Assembly: GCF_013403865.1 (NCBI RefSeq)
Contig: NZ_JABFDK010000003.1
Span: 186,001 to 250,000 of the forward strand
Origin: Winogradskyella costae
GTDB taxonomy: Bacteria; Bacteroidota; Bacteroidia; Flavobacteriales; Flavobacteriaceae
DNA: 64,000 nucleotides
Reading direction: 5' to 3'
Part shown: positions 9,029-18,762 of the stretch, one piece after another
Numbering within the stretch: position 1 is the first letter of the stretch
Layout of the letters: every line of letters starts with the position of its first letter
Notes under the pieces: model-generated
What the model saw: the letters and a program-made list of their open reading frames with translations, nothing else
Databases searched by the model: none
What the model was told of the DNA's origin: nothing
Translations under genes and position numbers: made by a program

Positions 9029-10357
9029 TTAAAGTTTAATAGAGTTTCCTTGATAAAATTGTAATAATTGATGGTATAGAATGCTTAAGTACTTTGCTTG
9101 TAAATAGTTTTGCTGAGCATTGGTATAGGTGTTTTGACTAATCACTAAATCAGTGGTACTTAAACCTCCTAATTCATACTTTTTCTGCGCTAGGTTATAA
9201 GATTGTTCTGCTGCTGTTTGTGAGGCTTCTGCTGCCACCAATTGTTCTTGCGCAGATACGGCATTTTGATAGGCGGTTTCCACTTTCTTGTATATTGTCT
9301 TTTCGGTTAGTTGTTGATTAATCTGTGCTTTTTCAATATTAATCTGTGCCGATTGTACCGCTGCTTTTGTTTGGTTTCTGTTAAAAATGGGAATGTTTAA
9401 AGACAGTCCGACACGTTGATTAAAATTCACATTAAACTGATCAGAAAAATTATTATCATTAACACTTGTATACCCAGACCCCAAACTACTCACTAATGAT
9501 AAAGTTGGTAAATAAGCGCCTTTAGCAATGTCTAACTCTTTTTCGCTTACCTCTACTCCAATTTTACTAGCGTTAACTTCAGGAAGAATCCCAAGAGCTT
9601 TATTATAGATAGCCACTTTATCTAGCTCTAACATTATGTACTCGGTATCTGTAGTTAAGGTTTCAATCTCTATATCTTGTGTAGGATCTAGCTCTAATAA
9701 TTGTTTTAAAGCTATAATGTATTGCTGGTAGTTATTTTTAGCCGTGATGACCGTATATTTGTTTGTTGCCGTTTGACTCTGTGCTTCGGTGTAATCGCTT
9801 AAGGCAATAGTACCAGCATCTAATCTTGCTTTGGCACGCTCCACTTCCTTTTCTGAGGCGATAACATTGTTTTCAGCAATTGTGATGCCCTCTTTAGCAT
9901 AGAGAATTTGTAAATAGTTTTCTAATATGCTTAAGACAATATTGTTCTTCGTTTCTTCTTCTAGAAATACACTTTGATTGAGTAATAACTCATTTTGAGC
10001 AATTTGATTATTAATTTGATTGCCTTGAAACAAGGTCATAGTACTATTAAGACTGACGTTAGTACTGTAGATTTGATCGGTAACATAATCGCTTGTAATT
10101 GGGTCGATTGAGTTACCGTTAGAAAATGTTTCAGAAGCTGTACCATACAGGTTTGGGAGTCTAGAAGATTTTGCCTTGCTATAATCGACAGCTGCTTGGT
10201 CATAATTTAAAGCCGCATCCTTTATGGTGATATTATTCTCTAAAGCATACTGAAAACACTCCTCTAAAGTCCAAAGTTTTGACGCTTCAGAATTGGGCTC
10301 TTGCGAAAAGATGAGCTGAGTTGCTAGCAGTGTTATGATGATAAAAAGATGTTTCAT
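9029..10357 (-). CDS. TolC-family outer-membrane efflux channel
   Basis: I choose the ATG at 10357; the longer frame begins at GTG and would put 13 residues before the signal peptide MKHLFIIITLLATQLIFSQ. The protein of about 442 residues has the two internally repeated OEP units of TolC proteins, rich in long helices with heptad-like Ala/Gln/Leu, for example the NNIVLSILENYLQILYAKEG helix and a matching helix near YKKVETAYQNAVSAQEQLVA. It forms the exit duct of the pump. It is the first gene of the six-gene leftward operon ending with the LytTR regulator. Confidence 0.93.
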   Translation of the reverse strand: MKHLFIIITLLATQLIFSQEPNSEASKLWTLEECFQYALENNITIKDAALNYDQAAVDYSKAKSSRLPNLYGTASETFSNGNSIDPITSDYVTDQIYSTNVSLNSTMTLFQGNQINNQIAQNELLLNQSVFLEEETKNNIVLSILENYLQILYAKEGITIAENNVIASEKEVERAKARLDAGTIALSDYTEAQSQTATNKYTVITAKNNYQQYIIALKQLLELDPTQDIEIETLTTDTEYIMLELDKVAIYNKALGILPEVNASKIGVEVSEKELDIAKGAYLPTLSLVSSLGSGYTSVNDNNFSDQFNVNFNQRVGLSLNIPIFNRNQTKAAVQSAQINIEKAQINQQLTEKTIYKKVETAYQNAVSAQEQLVAAEASQTAAEQSYNLAQKKYELGGLSTTDLVISQNTYTNAQQNYLQAKYLSILYHQLLQFYQGNSIKL

Positions 10358-10382
10358 TTTGAGTGTATTTAATATTACACTA

Positions 10383-10430
10383 CAAATATGAAACACTATC
10401 TTATCTTAATATAAAGCGATAGACGTTTGC
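10383..10430 (-). promoter_or_regulatory. Candidate promoter of the MacAB-TolC/LytTR operon
   Basis: The minus strand carries CATATTTG (10383-10390), one base off the TAnnTTTG -7 consensus. GCAAACGTCTAT (10419-10430) lies upstream, 28 bp from the box. The same element and spacing occur upstream of the DUF6515 gene. A site here would suit an activator contacting RNA polymerase. Confidence 0.5.
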
Positions 10431-10557
10431 GCTAATTCACTATATAAATTGTGGGATTCTATCGATGAGATTTTTTTAGATTTAACTGTAATGGAATTCA
10501 CCATTAGAATTACAATTATGGCTTTAATCGATTTTGGTCTTTATGGAATAGCTTTTT

Positions 10558-11670
10558 TTAAGTCGACTTTGGTTTTAGTGCCAGTAGTTCTTGTCTGTCT
10601 GCCTTACTTACATATTGCATAGCGATGCGATTTTCAGGATATTTATCACAAGTGTAAAGGACTCCTAGAAATAGGATCTCTAGAGGTTTCATAAGAATGT
10701 AAACACTATCTGATACTAATTTTATATTGAAAATATGATAATGCTTATGAATTTGGTCTCCAACTTTATTATACCCTTTTCTTATGATTTTATGGAGTTT
10801 AGGGTGCCTATCTTGGATTAAATCTTCAAAGGCATTAGCAACTAGTAATTGTCTGTTACAAATTATTTTATGGCCATTACGTTCACCATACCGAATAGGT
10901 TTTACGATGGATTGGTGACCGTTTGCTCCAACTGAACATAAAAAATGACCACCGCATGAAACATTATCGCACATATAATCTAATTGCGAAAAACCATGCT
11001 TATAGGTTTGTGTAAACGCACTAATAAGACTGTCTGGTTTCTGTCCGAAAATTAATAGAAAAAGAGATAAGGTTATTAATACAGGAACTAAAAGTAGTGT
11101 TACGATTGGGTATTTATAAATTGGTTTTAGCTTTAAAATGGTAATGCTGAATCTTCCGATAATATGGTGAGATTCTAATCTGTTCTGTTCTATATGTTGT
11201 GTTATGATTTTTTGATTTTTAGCTAATTCAATAAGTAGTAATATGATAATTGGGAGATTACCAAAAACCCATAAAAATAGTCCGATATCTATATTATGAA
11301 TATGAAAACACAAGAGCACATTGATGATTAAACCCAATACTAAAAAGGAATTTAAAAACAATTCAACCAAAGGAGGAAAAATACGTTTTCTGAAGATTGA
11401 GATGCTATACCATACCGTATAGACGATTAATAATATATACATGCCTATGCTGTGATCGGGAGAAAACAATGCGCTATCTGCACAGCAATCATTTAATTTA
11501 CCAACATCGAAGGTTACTATAAAAAATGTAGGTACTAAGAGAACGGTCCATAATTGAATTATTTTGAAGCCTTTTTCGCTAGTTTTAATTTTGCCTTTAG
11601 CGGCATAATAGAACCCGTTAAATAGAACAAAGCAAAATGGAATTATAATAATTAAAACTATTGGAAACAT
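10558..11670 (-). CDS. Membrane protein with conserved Cys/His C-terminal domain (DUF6688-like)
   Basis: The 370-residue protein has about six hydrophobic helices in residues 1-215, with a polar stretch KNQKIITQHIEQNRLESHH between them. The C-terminal 150 residues are soluble and contain DNVSCGGHFLCSVGANGH, KPIRYGERNGHKIICNRQL and a basic helix HPKLHKIIRKGYNKVG. Several Cys and His suggest metal binding, but I see no known catalytic motif. The C-terminal pattern resembles what I remember of DUF6688; I cannot confirm this. It is followed after 35 bp of upstream sequence by another small membrane protein gene on the same strand. Confidence 0.6.
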   Translation of the reverse strand: MFPIVLIIIIPFCFVLFNGFYYAAKGKIKTSEKGFKIIQLWTVLLVPTFFIVTFDVGKLNDCCADSALFSPDHSIGMYILLIVYTVWYSISIFRKRIFPPLVELFLNSFLVLGLIINVLLCFHIHNIDIGLFLWVFGNLPIIILLLIELAKNQKIITQHIEQNRLESHHIIGRFSITILKLKPIYKYPIVTLLLVPVLITLSLFLLIFGQKPDSLISAFTQTYKHGFSQLDYMCDNVSCGGHFLCSVGANGHQSIVKPIRYGERNGHKIICNRQLLVANAFEDLIQDRHPKLHKIIRKGYNKVGDQIHKHYHIFNIKLVSDSVYILMKPLEILFLGVLYTCDKYPENRIAMQYVSKADRQELLALKPKST

Positions 11671-11705
11671 AGATTTGGTGTTGTTTTAAATTTAGTATTT
11701 ACTTA

Positions 11706-12047
11706 TTATATGACATCAATACCTTTTTCTAAGATGTAATGTGTTACTGTGACCAGTATAGCTAATCCAATAAGTATGAGTAAGCGAATGCGCGTTGCAT
11801 TTGCATTGTCCTCTAATTTTTTATAAGTGTATAACACATCGATTACAATGTATAGTACGGCGATAATGCAGCCCAATATAAGACTAGCGTAAGCAAAAGC
11901 TACATCGTAAATTATGCGTGAAAATTTAGCAATCCAATCCGTATCGTTTGATTTGGGCCCTAAAATAATTCGCATGTAGGCAAAGGCAAACAATAAGGCT
12001 ATACTGGTGGTAATACTATAATTTAGAATACGTTTTAAAATTCTCAT
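11706..12047 (-). CDS. Small three-helix membrane protein, unknown
   Basis: The 113-residue protein has three predicted transmembrane helices (about 10-32, 45-72 and 86-108) and short polar loops. I do not recognise a family. It is upstream of, and on the same strand as, the DUF6688-like gene with a 35-bp gap, so the two are probably co-transcribed. Confidence 0.6.
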   Translation of the reverse strand: MRILKRILNYSITTSIALLFAFAYMRIILGPKSNDTDWIAKFSRIIYDVAFAYASLILGCIIAVLYIVIDVLYTYKKLEDNANATRIRLLILIGLAILVTVTHYILEKGIDVI

Positions 12048-12468
12048 AGGTAAATTTCGTATGGTACAGCTAATCTAAAATCCATTGTTTTAATCTGTTT
12101 GAATCCGATAGAATTTACATAAATAGTAAGGCCCTTATACAGGATTAAATATAAAGTAATTATGGCTCCTAGTCCCTAAATGTTAAAAAAATAAAATAGT
12201 TGTATTCAAAATGATAGAAAAGGAATCTCTATATGAAGACGTTATAACGATAAGTGACGCGTTTTAACTTAACAGTGTATGTTTATGCAGAGCCTTATAA
12301 TAGATTGTAGATAAATTAATAGCACTTAATTATTGTGATATGACCATAAAAAAACCTGCTAAAGAGCAGGTTTCCTTTTGTTGAAAATCAGTTACTATAT
12401 AGTCGAAATAAGCGCCTCTTTTAAATGGTTTTTATTACGTGTGAATACTAGCTTTAGGGGGGCAAAAC
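12048..12468. other. Gap with a terminator and a possible gene remnant
   Basis: This 421-bp gap holds the terminator at 12352-12373. On the plus strand at about 12211 an 18-codon frame reads MIEKESLYEDVITISDAF. It may be a remnant of a longer small protein, but it is too short to call. I see nothing else. Confidence 0.5.
12352..12373 (-). terminator. Rho-independent terminator of the luciferase-like gene
   Basis: AAACCTGCT and AGCAGGTTT form a perfect 9-bp stem with a 4-nt loop. On the minus strand it is followed by a run of seven T counted from the stem end. Confidence 0.88.
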
Positions 12469-13473
12469 CTAATTTAATTCTTGCATAATTTCAGCAAATA
12501 ATTCATAAGATCTAATTCTGTCATTAATATCATATATATTGGTAACAGCAATAAGTTCGTCGACATTAGAGTGTTCTAAAAATTCCTTAATTTTAGATTT
12601 AACCGTCGCCTTACTTCCTATAAAGGAATATTTCAACATTTGGTGTACTTGAGGATTCCTCATAATATCCCGTAAATCTTCTGTCATGTCTGTTGGTGGC
12701 TGCACATTTGCGCGTCTGCCCGTAAAAATCCCTACAATCATTCGGATTAATGAGGTTGATAAGCGTTCGGCTTCTTCGTCTGTATCTGCAATGATAATGT
12801 TAACACCAGTCATTACATAAGGTTCTTTTAACGTTTCAGAAGGTTGAAAATCGGTTCTATAGATGTGCATAGCATCCCATAGATGCGTCGTTGCAAAATG
12901 ACTTGCAAAAGCATAAGGTAAACCTTTTTTGGCAGCCAAATGGGCACTATCTGTACTAGAACCTAAAATATAAATAGGCACATCTACACCTTCAGCCACT
13001 GTAGCACGTACTTTAGCTTCTTCGTTTTCAATTGAAAAATAGGTTTGTATTTTTTCTACTTCTTTCGGAAAAGAGTGTGCCGCCTGCATAAAATCGGAAC
13101 GAATAGCTTGAGCGGTCTCTGGGTCTGTACCTGGAGCTCTACCTAAACCTAAATCAATACGATTAGGATATAATGAGCCTAAAGTTCCAAACTGTTCGGC
13201 TATAATTAAAGGGGAATGGTTTGGTAGCATTATACCCCCAGAACCAACACGTATGGTTGTTGTACCTTGTGCAACATAGCCAATTAATACCGATGTTGCA
13301 CTGCTACCAATGTTAGATGCATTATGATGCTCTGCTAACCAATAGCGAATATATCCTGAGGTTTCTGCATGTTGGGCTAATTTTAGGGTGTTATTAAACG
13401 TTTCCTTAAGCGATAAACCTTCGGAAACTAATGCCAGGTCTAAAATGGAATATGCTGGGGATTCAATTGTCAT
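12469..13473 (-). CDS. LLM-class flavin-dependent oxidoreductase (luciferase-like)
   Basis: The start is the ATG at 13473 (MTIESPAYSILDL); the frame can extend four codons only by using TTG. The protein of about 334 residues is a TIM-barrel bacterial luciferase-like monooxygenase. Family marks are LAEHHNASNIGSSA near residue 50, IRVGSGGIMLPNHSPL, the RIDLGLGRAPGTDP segment and IYILGSSTDSA. It probably uses reduced FMN supplied by a separate reductase. The substrate is unknown. It belongs to the YhbW/MsnO-like group usually near 330 residues. It stands alone, about 100 bp from the TetR gene. Confidence 0.88.
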   Translation of the reverse strand: MTIESPAYSILDLALVSEGLSLKETFNNTLKLAQHAETSGYIRYWLAEHHNASNIGSSATSVLIGYVAQGTTTIRVGSGGIMLPNHSPLIIAEQFGTLGSLYPNRIDLGLGRAPGTDPETAQAIRSDFMQAAHSFPKEVEKIQTYFSIENEEAKVRATVAEGVDVPIYILGSSTDSAHLAAKKGLPYAFASHFATTHLWDAMHIYRTDFQPSETLKEPYVMTGVNIIIADTDEEAERLSTSLIRMIVGIFTGRRANVQPPTDMTEDLRDIMRNPQVHQMLKYSFIGSKATVKSKIKEFLEHSNVDELIAVTNIYDINDRIRSYELFAEIMQELN

Positions 13474-13574
13474 AAATAAACACAATTATTAGGATTTAGT
13501 GTTAATAATAGTCGTATGATATACTTTTATTTGTTTTAGTTTAAATTTTAGTAAATGTACGGTAATTGATAAGT

Positions 13575-14168
13575 CTAGTCAAAATACGAATTAGAATAAT
13601 TTGAATTAATTATTCCTTTAAAGTTGTAAATGACCATGTGCTTAAATAAATCTTCATTTTGATACGATTCGAACAAATTATTTTCTTTAAACACGAGATT
13701 ATCGATTCTAAAGAAATAAATTTTCACGATTAGTTTTATATTCACCTCTTTTTTAATATGCCCTAATTCTTGGGCTTGTTCTAGTAAATTATAAACTTTA
13801 GTATTTGATAATTCTTCTACGAAATTATCAAATAAACGACTCGCATTAGGATAGTACTTTTCTAAGCCAAAAAGAAAAGAGGGTTTAAAGTATCTTAAAT
13901 ACTGAAACCCTCTTTTGTAAATTAATATAACACTCAAAATAGGATCGTTATCGTGATTGGCAACAATCTCATTTATATAGGCTTTATACTCATTTATTAG
14001 ACTTTCTACACCAGAGGTGATTAAGTCTTCTTTATTATCAAAAAATGTATAAATAGTCTTTTTAGAAATACCAAGTTCATTTGCTAATTGATCTAAGGTG
14101 ACGTGTTTACTACCAAATTGGGTAAACTTTTTAATAGAGCGTTCTAACAATTCTGCTTTAGTAATCAT
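13575..14168 (-). CDS. TetR-family regulator, last gene of the RND operon
   Basis: The 197-residue protein has an N-terminal TetR helix-turn-helix, with VTLDQLANELGISKKTIYTFF (about 24-44) as its recognition part, and a helical ligand-binding C-terminal domain. It begins 11 bp after the stop of the outer-membrane channel gene, so it is probably co-transcribed with the pump and may repress it. The GTTCGG dyad at 20479-20496 could be the target of this protein or of the GbsR-like regulator; the sequence does not say which. Confidence 0.85.
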   Translation of the reverse strand: MITKAELLERSIKKFTQFGSKHVTLDQLANELGISKKTIYTFFDNKEDLITSGVESLINEYKAYINEIVANHDNDPILSVILIYKRGFQYLRYFKPSFLFGLEKYYPNASRLFDNFVEELSNTKVYNLLEQAQELGHIKKEVNIKLIVKIYFFRIDNLVFKENNLFESYQNEDLFKHMVIYNFKGIINSNYSNSYFD

Positions 14169-14179
14169 GGTAAACTATT

Positions 14180-15598
14180 TTATCTCCATCCGCCACCAAG
14201 TGCTTCGTATAAATCTACTATAGATATTAATTGTTGTAATTGGCTATCTATGATATTTAATTCTGCACTTAAGGCACTTTGTCTTGCTGTTAATAGATCT
14301 AAATAGTTAGCATACCCATTTTTTAATAATTCTTCTGAGTTTGCCTCCGCGGTACGTAACGCTTCAACTTCATTTTTTCTAAATTCGAATTTTTTAGTTT
14401 CGGCATTAAAAGCATATAACGCATTAGAGACTTCGCTACCCGCAACCAATAAGGTTTTCTTAAAGTTTAAAAGTGAAGCTTCTTGATTTGCAAGGGCAAC
14501 TTCTTTTTGAGTTTTAAGTTTTCTTTGGTTTAGAAGTGGTTGCGTTAAGCCACCAATAACTGTAGCGAATAATGAGTTAGCATTAAATAAATTATCTAAT
14601 TCTAAACTTTGTAAACCACCAGAAGCGGTTAAAGTTAGGGATGGATAAAAATTACTATTGGCTACATTAGTTAACTCAAAATCTTTAATTAAAGCATATT
14701 CTGCAGCCATAACGTCTGGTCTGTTTCTTAGCAGTGTAGCAGGAACGCCTAGTTTCATATCTTGAGAAAGACTTTGAGTATCTAGAGTACTTCTTTCGAA
14801 CTCTTGAGGAGCTTTACCCAACAGAATACTCAACGTATTTTCTGTTTTAAAAATAGCAACTTCAATATCTACCTGTAATGCTCTTGCACTATTATATTGT
14901 GCGATATTTTGATCTACAGCAACCTGTGTTACTTGTCCGGCATCTTTTAAAGCCTTAATGGTTTCTACACCACTTTCTCTAGTAGCTATAGTTTCTTTAG
15001 TTATCTCTAACTGTGCATCTAAAGCTAATAGGTTGTAATACGTGTTTGCAATACTAGAAATCAATTGTGTTTTCACCGCTTGATGTCCTGCAACATTTTG
15101 TAAATAATCAGCTTGCGACGCTCTTTTATTACTTCTTATTTTTCCCCAGATATCAGCTTCCCAGGATAAATCTGCAGTAATATCATAGGTGTCTAAACCT
15201 CCACTAAAAATTGAACCAAATTGGCTATTTTCTGAAAACTCTTGACGCGTATAGTTAGCACCTACATTTACAGTTGGCAAATACCCTGCTTTACCTTGTT
15301 TTGCATAAGCCTCTGCAGCTATCATTTGCTGAATCGCTATACGAATGTCCATATTATTTTGCAGACCTTCTTCAATATAGTTTTGAAGCTTCTGATCTGT
15401 AAATAATGTTTTCCAAGATACATCTGCCATAGACACACTGTCTGTTGGCAGATTTTCTGTTCTGTAAAGCGCTTCAGATTCTATATCTAATTCTGGTCGC
15501 ACATAATCTTGTGCTACAAAACAACTTTGTAATGTTAGCGCTACAATTAGTAAAAGGGCACCTTTACTAAAATTTCTATGTTTTATAATTGATGTCAT
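14180..15598 (-). CDS. RND efflux outer-membrane lipoprotein (OprM/NodT family)
   Basis: I use the ATG at 15598 (MTSIIKHRNFSKG); the frame extends five codons further only by a TTG. The product of about 472 residues has a lipoprotein signal with lipobox LQSC and then the family start CFVAQDYVRPELD. Two repeated OEP units follow, including DLSWEADIWGKIRSNKRAS and ALLRNRPDVMAAEYAL-type motifs (LLRNRPDVMAAE seen). It is the exit duct of the RND pump. It lies 4 bp after the RND transporter gene. The C-terminus ends IVDLYEALGGGWR, typical of the family. Confidence 0.93.
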   Translation of the reverse strand: MTSIIKHRNFSKGALLLIVALTLQSCFVAQDYVRPELDIESEALYRTENLPTDSVSMADVSWKTLFTDQKLQNYIEEGLQNNMDIRIAIQQMIAAEAYAKQGKAGYLPTVNVGANYTRQEFSENSQFGSIFSGGLDTYDITADLSWEADIWGKIRSNKRASQADYLQNVAGHQAVKTQLISSIANTYYNLLALDAQLEITKETIATRESGVETIKALKDAGQVTQVAVDQNIAQYNSARALQVDIEVAIFKTENTLSILLGKAPQEFERSTLDTQSLSQDMKLGVPATLLRNRPDVMAAEYALIKDFELTNVANSNFYPSLTLTASGGLQSLELDNLFNANSLFATVIGGLTQPLLNQRKLKTQKEVALANQEASLLNFKKTLLVAGSEVSNALYAFNAETKKFEFRKNEVEALRTAEANSEELLKNGYANYLDLLTARQSALSAELNIIDSQLQQLISIVDLYEALGGGWR

Positions 15599-15602
15599 AG
15601 TT

Positions 15603-18600
15603 TTATTCTTCAATAATTTGTACTGCTGGTTTACTCGAAACTTTTTCTTGTAACCATTGAAATAATATAAATAAAATTGGAATGACGAAGACTCCTAAAA
15701 TAGTACCAATTAGCAATCCTCCAACGGCACCTGTACCAATAGATTTGTTCCCTTCAGATCCAACACCTTTAGCTAATACTAATGGCATTAATCCTAGTAT
15801 AAAGGCAAATGATGTCATTAAAATAGGTCGTAAACGTACTTTAGCTCCAAGCATCGCAGCATCTACAATGCTATCTCCATTCTTTCGGCGTTGCAGCGCT
15901 ATTTCAACAATAAGTATGGCGTTTTTAGCCAATAGGCCAATCAGCATAATTAGGGAAATCTGGAAATAGATATTATTCTCTAATCCTAAAAGATGTGTAC
16001 TAATATAAGCACCAAATACACCAAAAGGAAGGGATAAAATGACTGCAAACGGAAGTAAATAACTTTCATATTGCGCACTTAATAAGAAATATACAAACAG
16101 AATACTTAAGATAAAAATAAACGTCGTTTGATTTCCTGCACTTACCTCTTCACGAGTTAAACCAGAATAAGCAACGGTATAATTACTTGGGAGTTTAGCA
16201 ACTTCTTCTTCTATAACTCTAATAGCGTCACCTGTACTAAATCCTTCGTTAGTAGCACCTGTAATACTCGTAGAATTTAACAAATTAAAACGCGTTACCG
16301 ATTGTGGTCCATAAACTCTATTTAAGTTTACAAACTGCGTAATTGGTGTCATTTCGCCAGTCTCTGTTCTTACATACATGCTGTTTAAAGCATTTACATC
16401 TGCTCTGTCCTCAGGTAAAGCCTGAATATACACTCTAAATTGTTTTCCGAATTTAGAAAAATCTGATGCATATACTCCACCTATATAACCTTGTAACGTG
16501 GAAAAAATACTAGATATATCCACTCCTTTTTCTTTTGCTAAAGGCACATTGACCTCCATCTCGTATTGTGGATAACTTGTGTTAAATGCGGACTGTGCAT
16601 ACTTAATTTCTGGATGACTCATTAAAGCCATTGTGAAATCTTTATTAGCCTGATCTAAATCGGTGAATTCTCCTCCAAATTTATCTAATAAATTCACTTC
16701 AAATCCTGCCGAATTACCAAATCCACGTATACTCGGTGGTGAGAAGAAAATAATTTTAGCCTCTGGAATTCCTGCTGCAATACCAAATAATTTTCCTGTA
16801 ATAGCTGCTGAAGAAAGTGATGGATCTTCACGTTCACCCCAATCCTCTAACTTAATAATTCCCATTCCGTAGTTTGAGCCTGTACCATTTATTAAACTTC
16901 TACCTTTAATAAAATTAACCCCAACAATACCATCCATACCTTCTATTTTAGAGTATAGGTCTCTTGCGACTCCATCTGTTCTATCTAAAGATGCACCAGC
17001 TGGTAATTCAATGTTAGCGAAAATAATACCTCTATCCTCATTAGGTACAAAACCAGTAGGTGTATTGTTTGCTGCCCAATAAATACCTCCAACTGCGATA
17101 ATTAATAACAATACAGATATAAATTTTTTCTTGTATAAGAATTGAAGTGAATTTCCATATTTCTCTATAGTAGCATTAAAACCACGATTAAATAACGTGT
17201 AGAAACGTTTTAAAGGACTTTTACCTTTTACATCTTCATCATCTTTATGAGGTTTTAGTAACAATGCACACAACGCCGGACTTAACGTTAAAGCGTTTAC
17301 TGCAGATATTAAAATCGCAATAATTAAAGTGACACCAAACTGTTCGTAGAATACACCTGTCGGACCTGTTACGAAAGTTACCGGAATAAATACCGCTGCC
17401 ATTACCAATGTAATTGAGATAATTGCCCCTGATATTTCGTTCATTGCGGTTAAAGTCGCTTTTTTAGGATTCTTTTCTCCTTCATCTAATTTAGCATGGA
17501 CGGCTTCTACCACAACAATGGCATCATCTACCACAATACCAATGGCAAGGACTAATGCGAATAACGTTAACAAGTTAATGGAATACCCAAAAACATTTAG
17601 GAAAAAGAATGTACCAATAATAGAAACGGGTACCGCAATAGCCGGAATTAATGTTGATCTAAAATCTTGTAAGAAGATAAATACCACTAAGAATACTAAT
17701 AGAAAGGCTTCTAATAAGGTGTGAATTACTTTTTCTATCGATGCGTTTAAGAATAAACTTGTATCATAAGGGACAAAAATACCTAAGCCTTCTGGTAAAT
17801 CATTTTCTACAGCAGTTAAAGTTGTTTTGATACCTTCAATAATCTCCTGAGCATTAGAACCTTTAGTTTGAAAAATCCCCATAAATACAGCAGGATGTCC
17901 TAAACTCATTGCGTTAGCGGCGTAAGATTGTGCATCTAATTCAATAGTTGCCACATCTTTTAATCTTAAAAACTCACCATTTCCTAAAGCTTTAATTACA
18001 ATATTACTGTATTGTGCTTCGTCTTTAAAACGACCACTATAAGTTAATGTATACGAAAAAGATTCACCACTGTTTTGACCTAAAGACCCCGCTGCTGCTT
18101 CTAAATTTTGTTCTGCTAAAGCTGCTGAAATATCTGAAGGAATTAAGTTGTAAGCGGCTAATTTATCTGGTTTTAACCAAATACGCATGGCATAATCTTG
18201 TTGTGAAAATACACTAACATCACCAACACCACTAATACGTTGCATGGCAGGAATGACGTTAATTTTTAAGTAATTCTGAATAAATGTTGCATCATAATTC
18301 TCACTTTCAGAATACATTGAGACAAACATTAAAGCACTTGTTTCTACTTTTTGTGTAATTACACCTGTTTGAGTTACTTCTGACGGTAATAATGGTGCTG
18401 CTCTTGCTACACGGTTTTGAACGTTTACCGCCGCAATATCCGCATCCATTTCTTGATCAAAATAGACCGTGATTTCTGCTGTTCCGGTATTTGATGCCGT
18501 AGAGGTAATGTAAGTCATTCCTTCTACCCCATTAATTTGCTCTTCTATAGGAATAATAACACTCTCTAATACAGTTTCTGCATTTGCCCCTGTATAACTT

Positions 18601-18740
18601 GCGGTTACTTTAATTGTTGGTGGTGCAATATCTGGATATTCCTCTATTGGTAGCGTACCAATACTAATGGCTCCTAGCAACACTATAATAATAGAGATTA
18701 CTGTTGAAAGCACAGGTCTTTCAATAAATGTTTTTAACAT
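15603..18740 (-). CDS. RND multidrug efflux transporter (AcrB/MexB, HAE1 type)
   Basis: The 1045-residue length is standard for the HAE1 family. Twelve transmembrane helices flank two large periplasmic domains. Marks include the N-terminal MLKTFIERPVLSTVISIIIV, the proton-relay aspartates in ALVLAIGIVVDDAIVVVEAV, and the C-terminal helix IGLLAKNAILIVEIALQRR. It uses the proton gradient to expel drugs, bile-like compounds or other hydrophobic substrates. It sits 22 bp after the adaptor gene in one operon with channel and regulators. The substrate is unknown. Confidence 0.95.
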   Translation of the reverse strand: MLKTFIERPVLSTVISIIIVLLGAISIGTLPIEEYPDIAPPTIKVTASYTGANAETVLESVIIPIEEQINGVEGMTYITSTASNTGTAEITVYFDQEMDADIAAVNVQNRVARAAPLLPSEVTQTGVITQKVETSALMFVSMYSESENYDATFIQNYLKINVIPAMQRISGVGDVSVFSQQDYAMRIWLKPDKLAAYNLIPSDISAALAEQNLEAAAGSLGQNSGESFSYTLTYSGRFKDEAQYSNIVIKALGNGEFLRLKDVATIELDAQSYAANAMSLGHPAVFMGIFQTKGSNAQEIIEGIKTTLTAVENDLPEGLGIFVPYDTSLFLNASIEKVIHTLLEAFLLVFLVVFIFLQDFRSTLIPAIAVPVSIIGTFFFLNVFGYSINLLTLFALVLAIGIVVDDAIVVVEAVHAKLDEGEKNPKKATLTAMNEISGAIISITLVMAAVFIPVTFVTGPTGVFYEQFGVTLIIAILISAVNALTLSPALCALLLKPHKDDEDVKGKSPLKRFYTLFNRGFNATIEKYGNSLQFLYKKKFISVLLLIIAVGGIYWAANNTPTGFVPNEDRGIIFANIELPAGASLDRTDGVARDLYSKIEGMDGIVGVNFIKGRSLINGTGSNYGMGIIKLEDWGEREDPSLSSAAITGKLFGIAAGIPEAKIIFFSPPSIRGFGNSAGFEVNLLDKFGGEFTDLDQANKDFTMALMSHPEIKYAQSAFNTSYPQYEMEVNVPLAKEKGVDISSIFSTLQGYIGGVYASDFSKFGKQFRVYIQALPEDRADVNALNSMYVRTETGEMTPITQFVNLNRVYGPQSVTRFNLLNSTSITGATNEGFSTGDAIRVIEEEVAKLPSNYTVAYSGLTREEVSAGNQTTFIFILSILFVYFLLSAQYESYLLPFAVILSLPFGVFGAYISTHLLGLENNIYFQISLIMLIGLLAKNAILIVEIALQRRKNGDSIVDAAMLGAKVRLRPILMTSFAFILGLMPLVLAKGVGSEGNKSIGTGAVGGLLIGTILGVFVIPILFILFQWLQEKVSSKPAVQIIEE

Positions 18741-18762
18741 GATAAATCTGTTTAGAGGTTAT

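Noticed and set aside
12211-12267. 18-codon plus-strand frame MIEKESLYEDV...
   Set aside because: Too short and without context to call a gene; it may be a relic of a larger protein.
15682-15969. Plus-strand frames inside the RND transporter gene
   Set aside because: They are antisense shadows of a well-supported 1045-residue protein, with a Pro/Ser/Thr-rich composition typical of such shadows.
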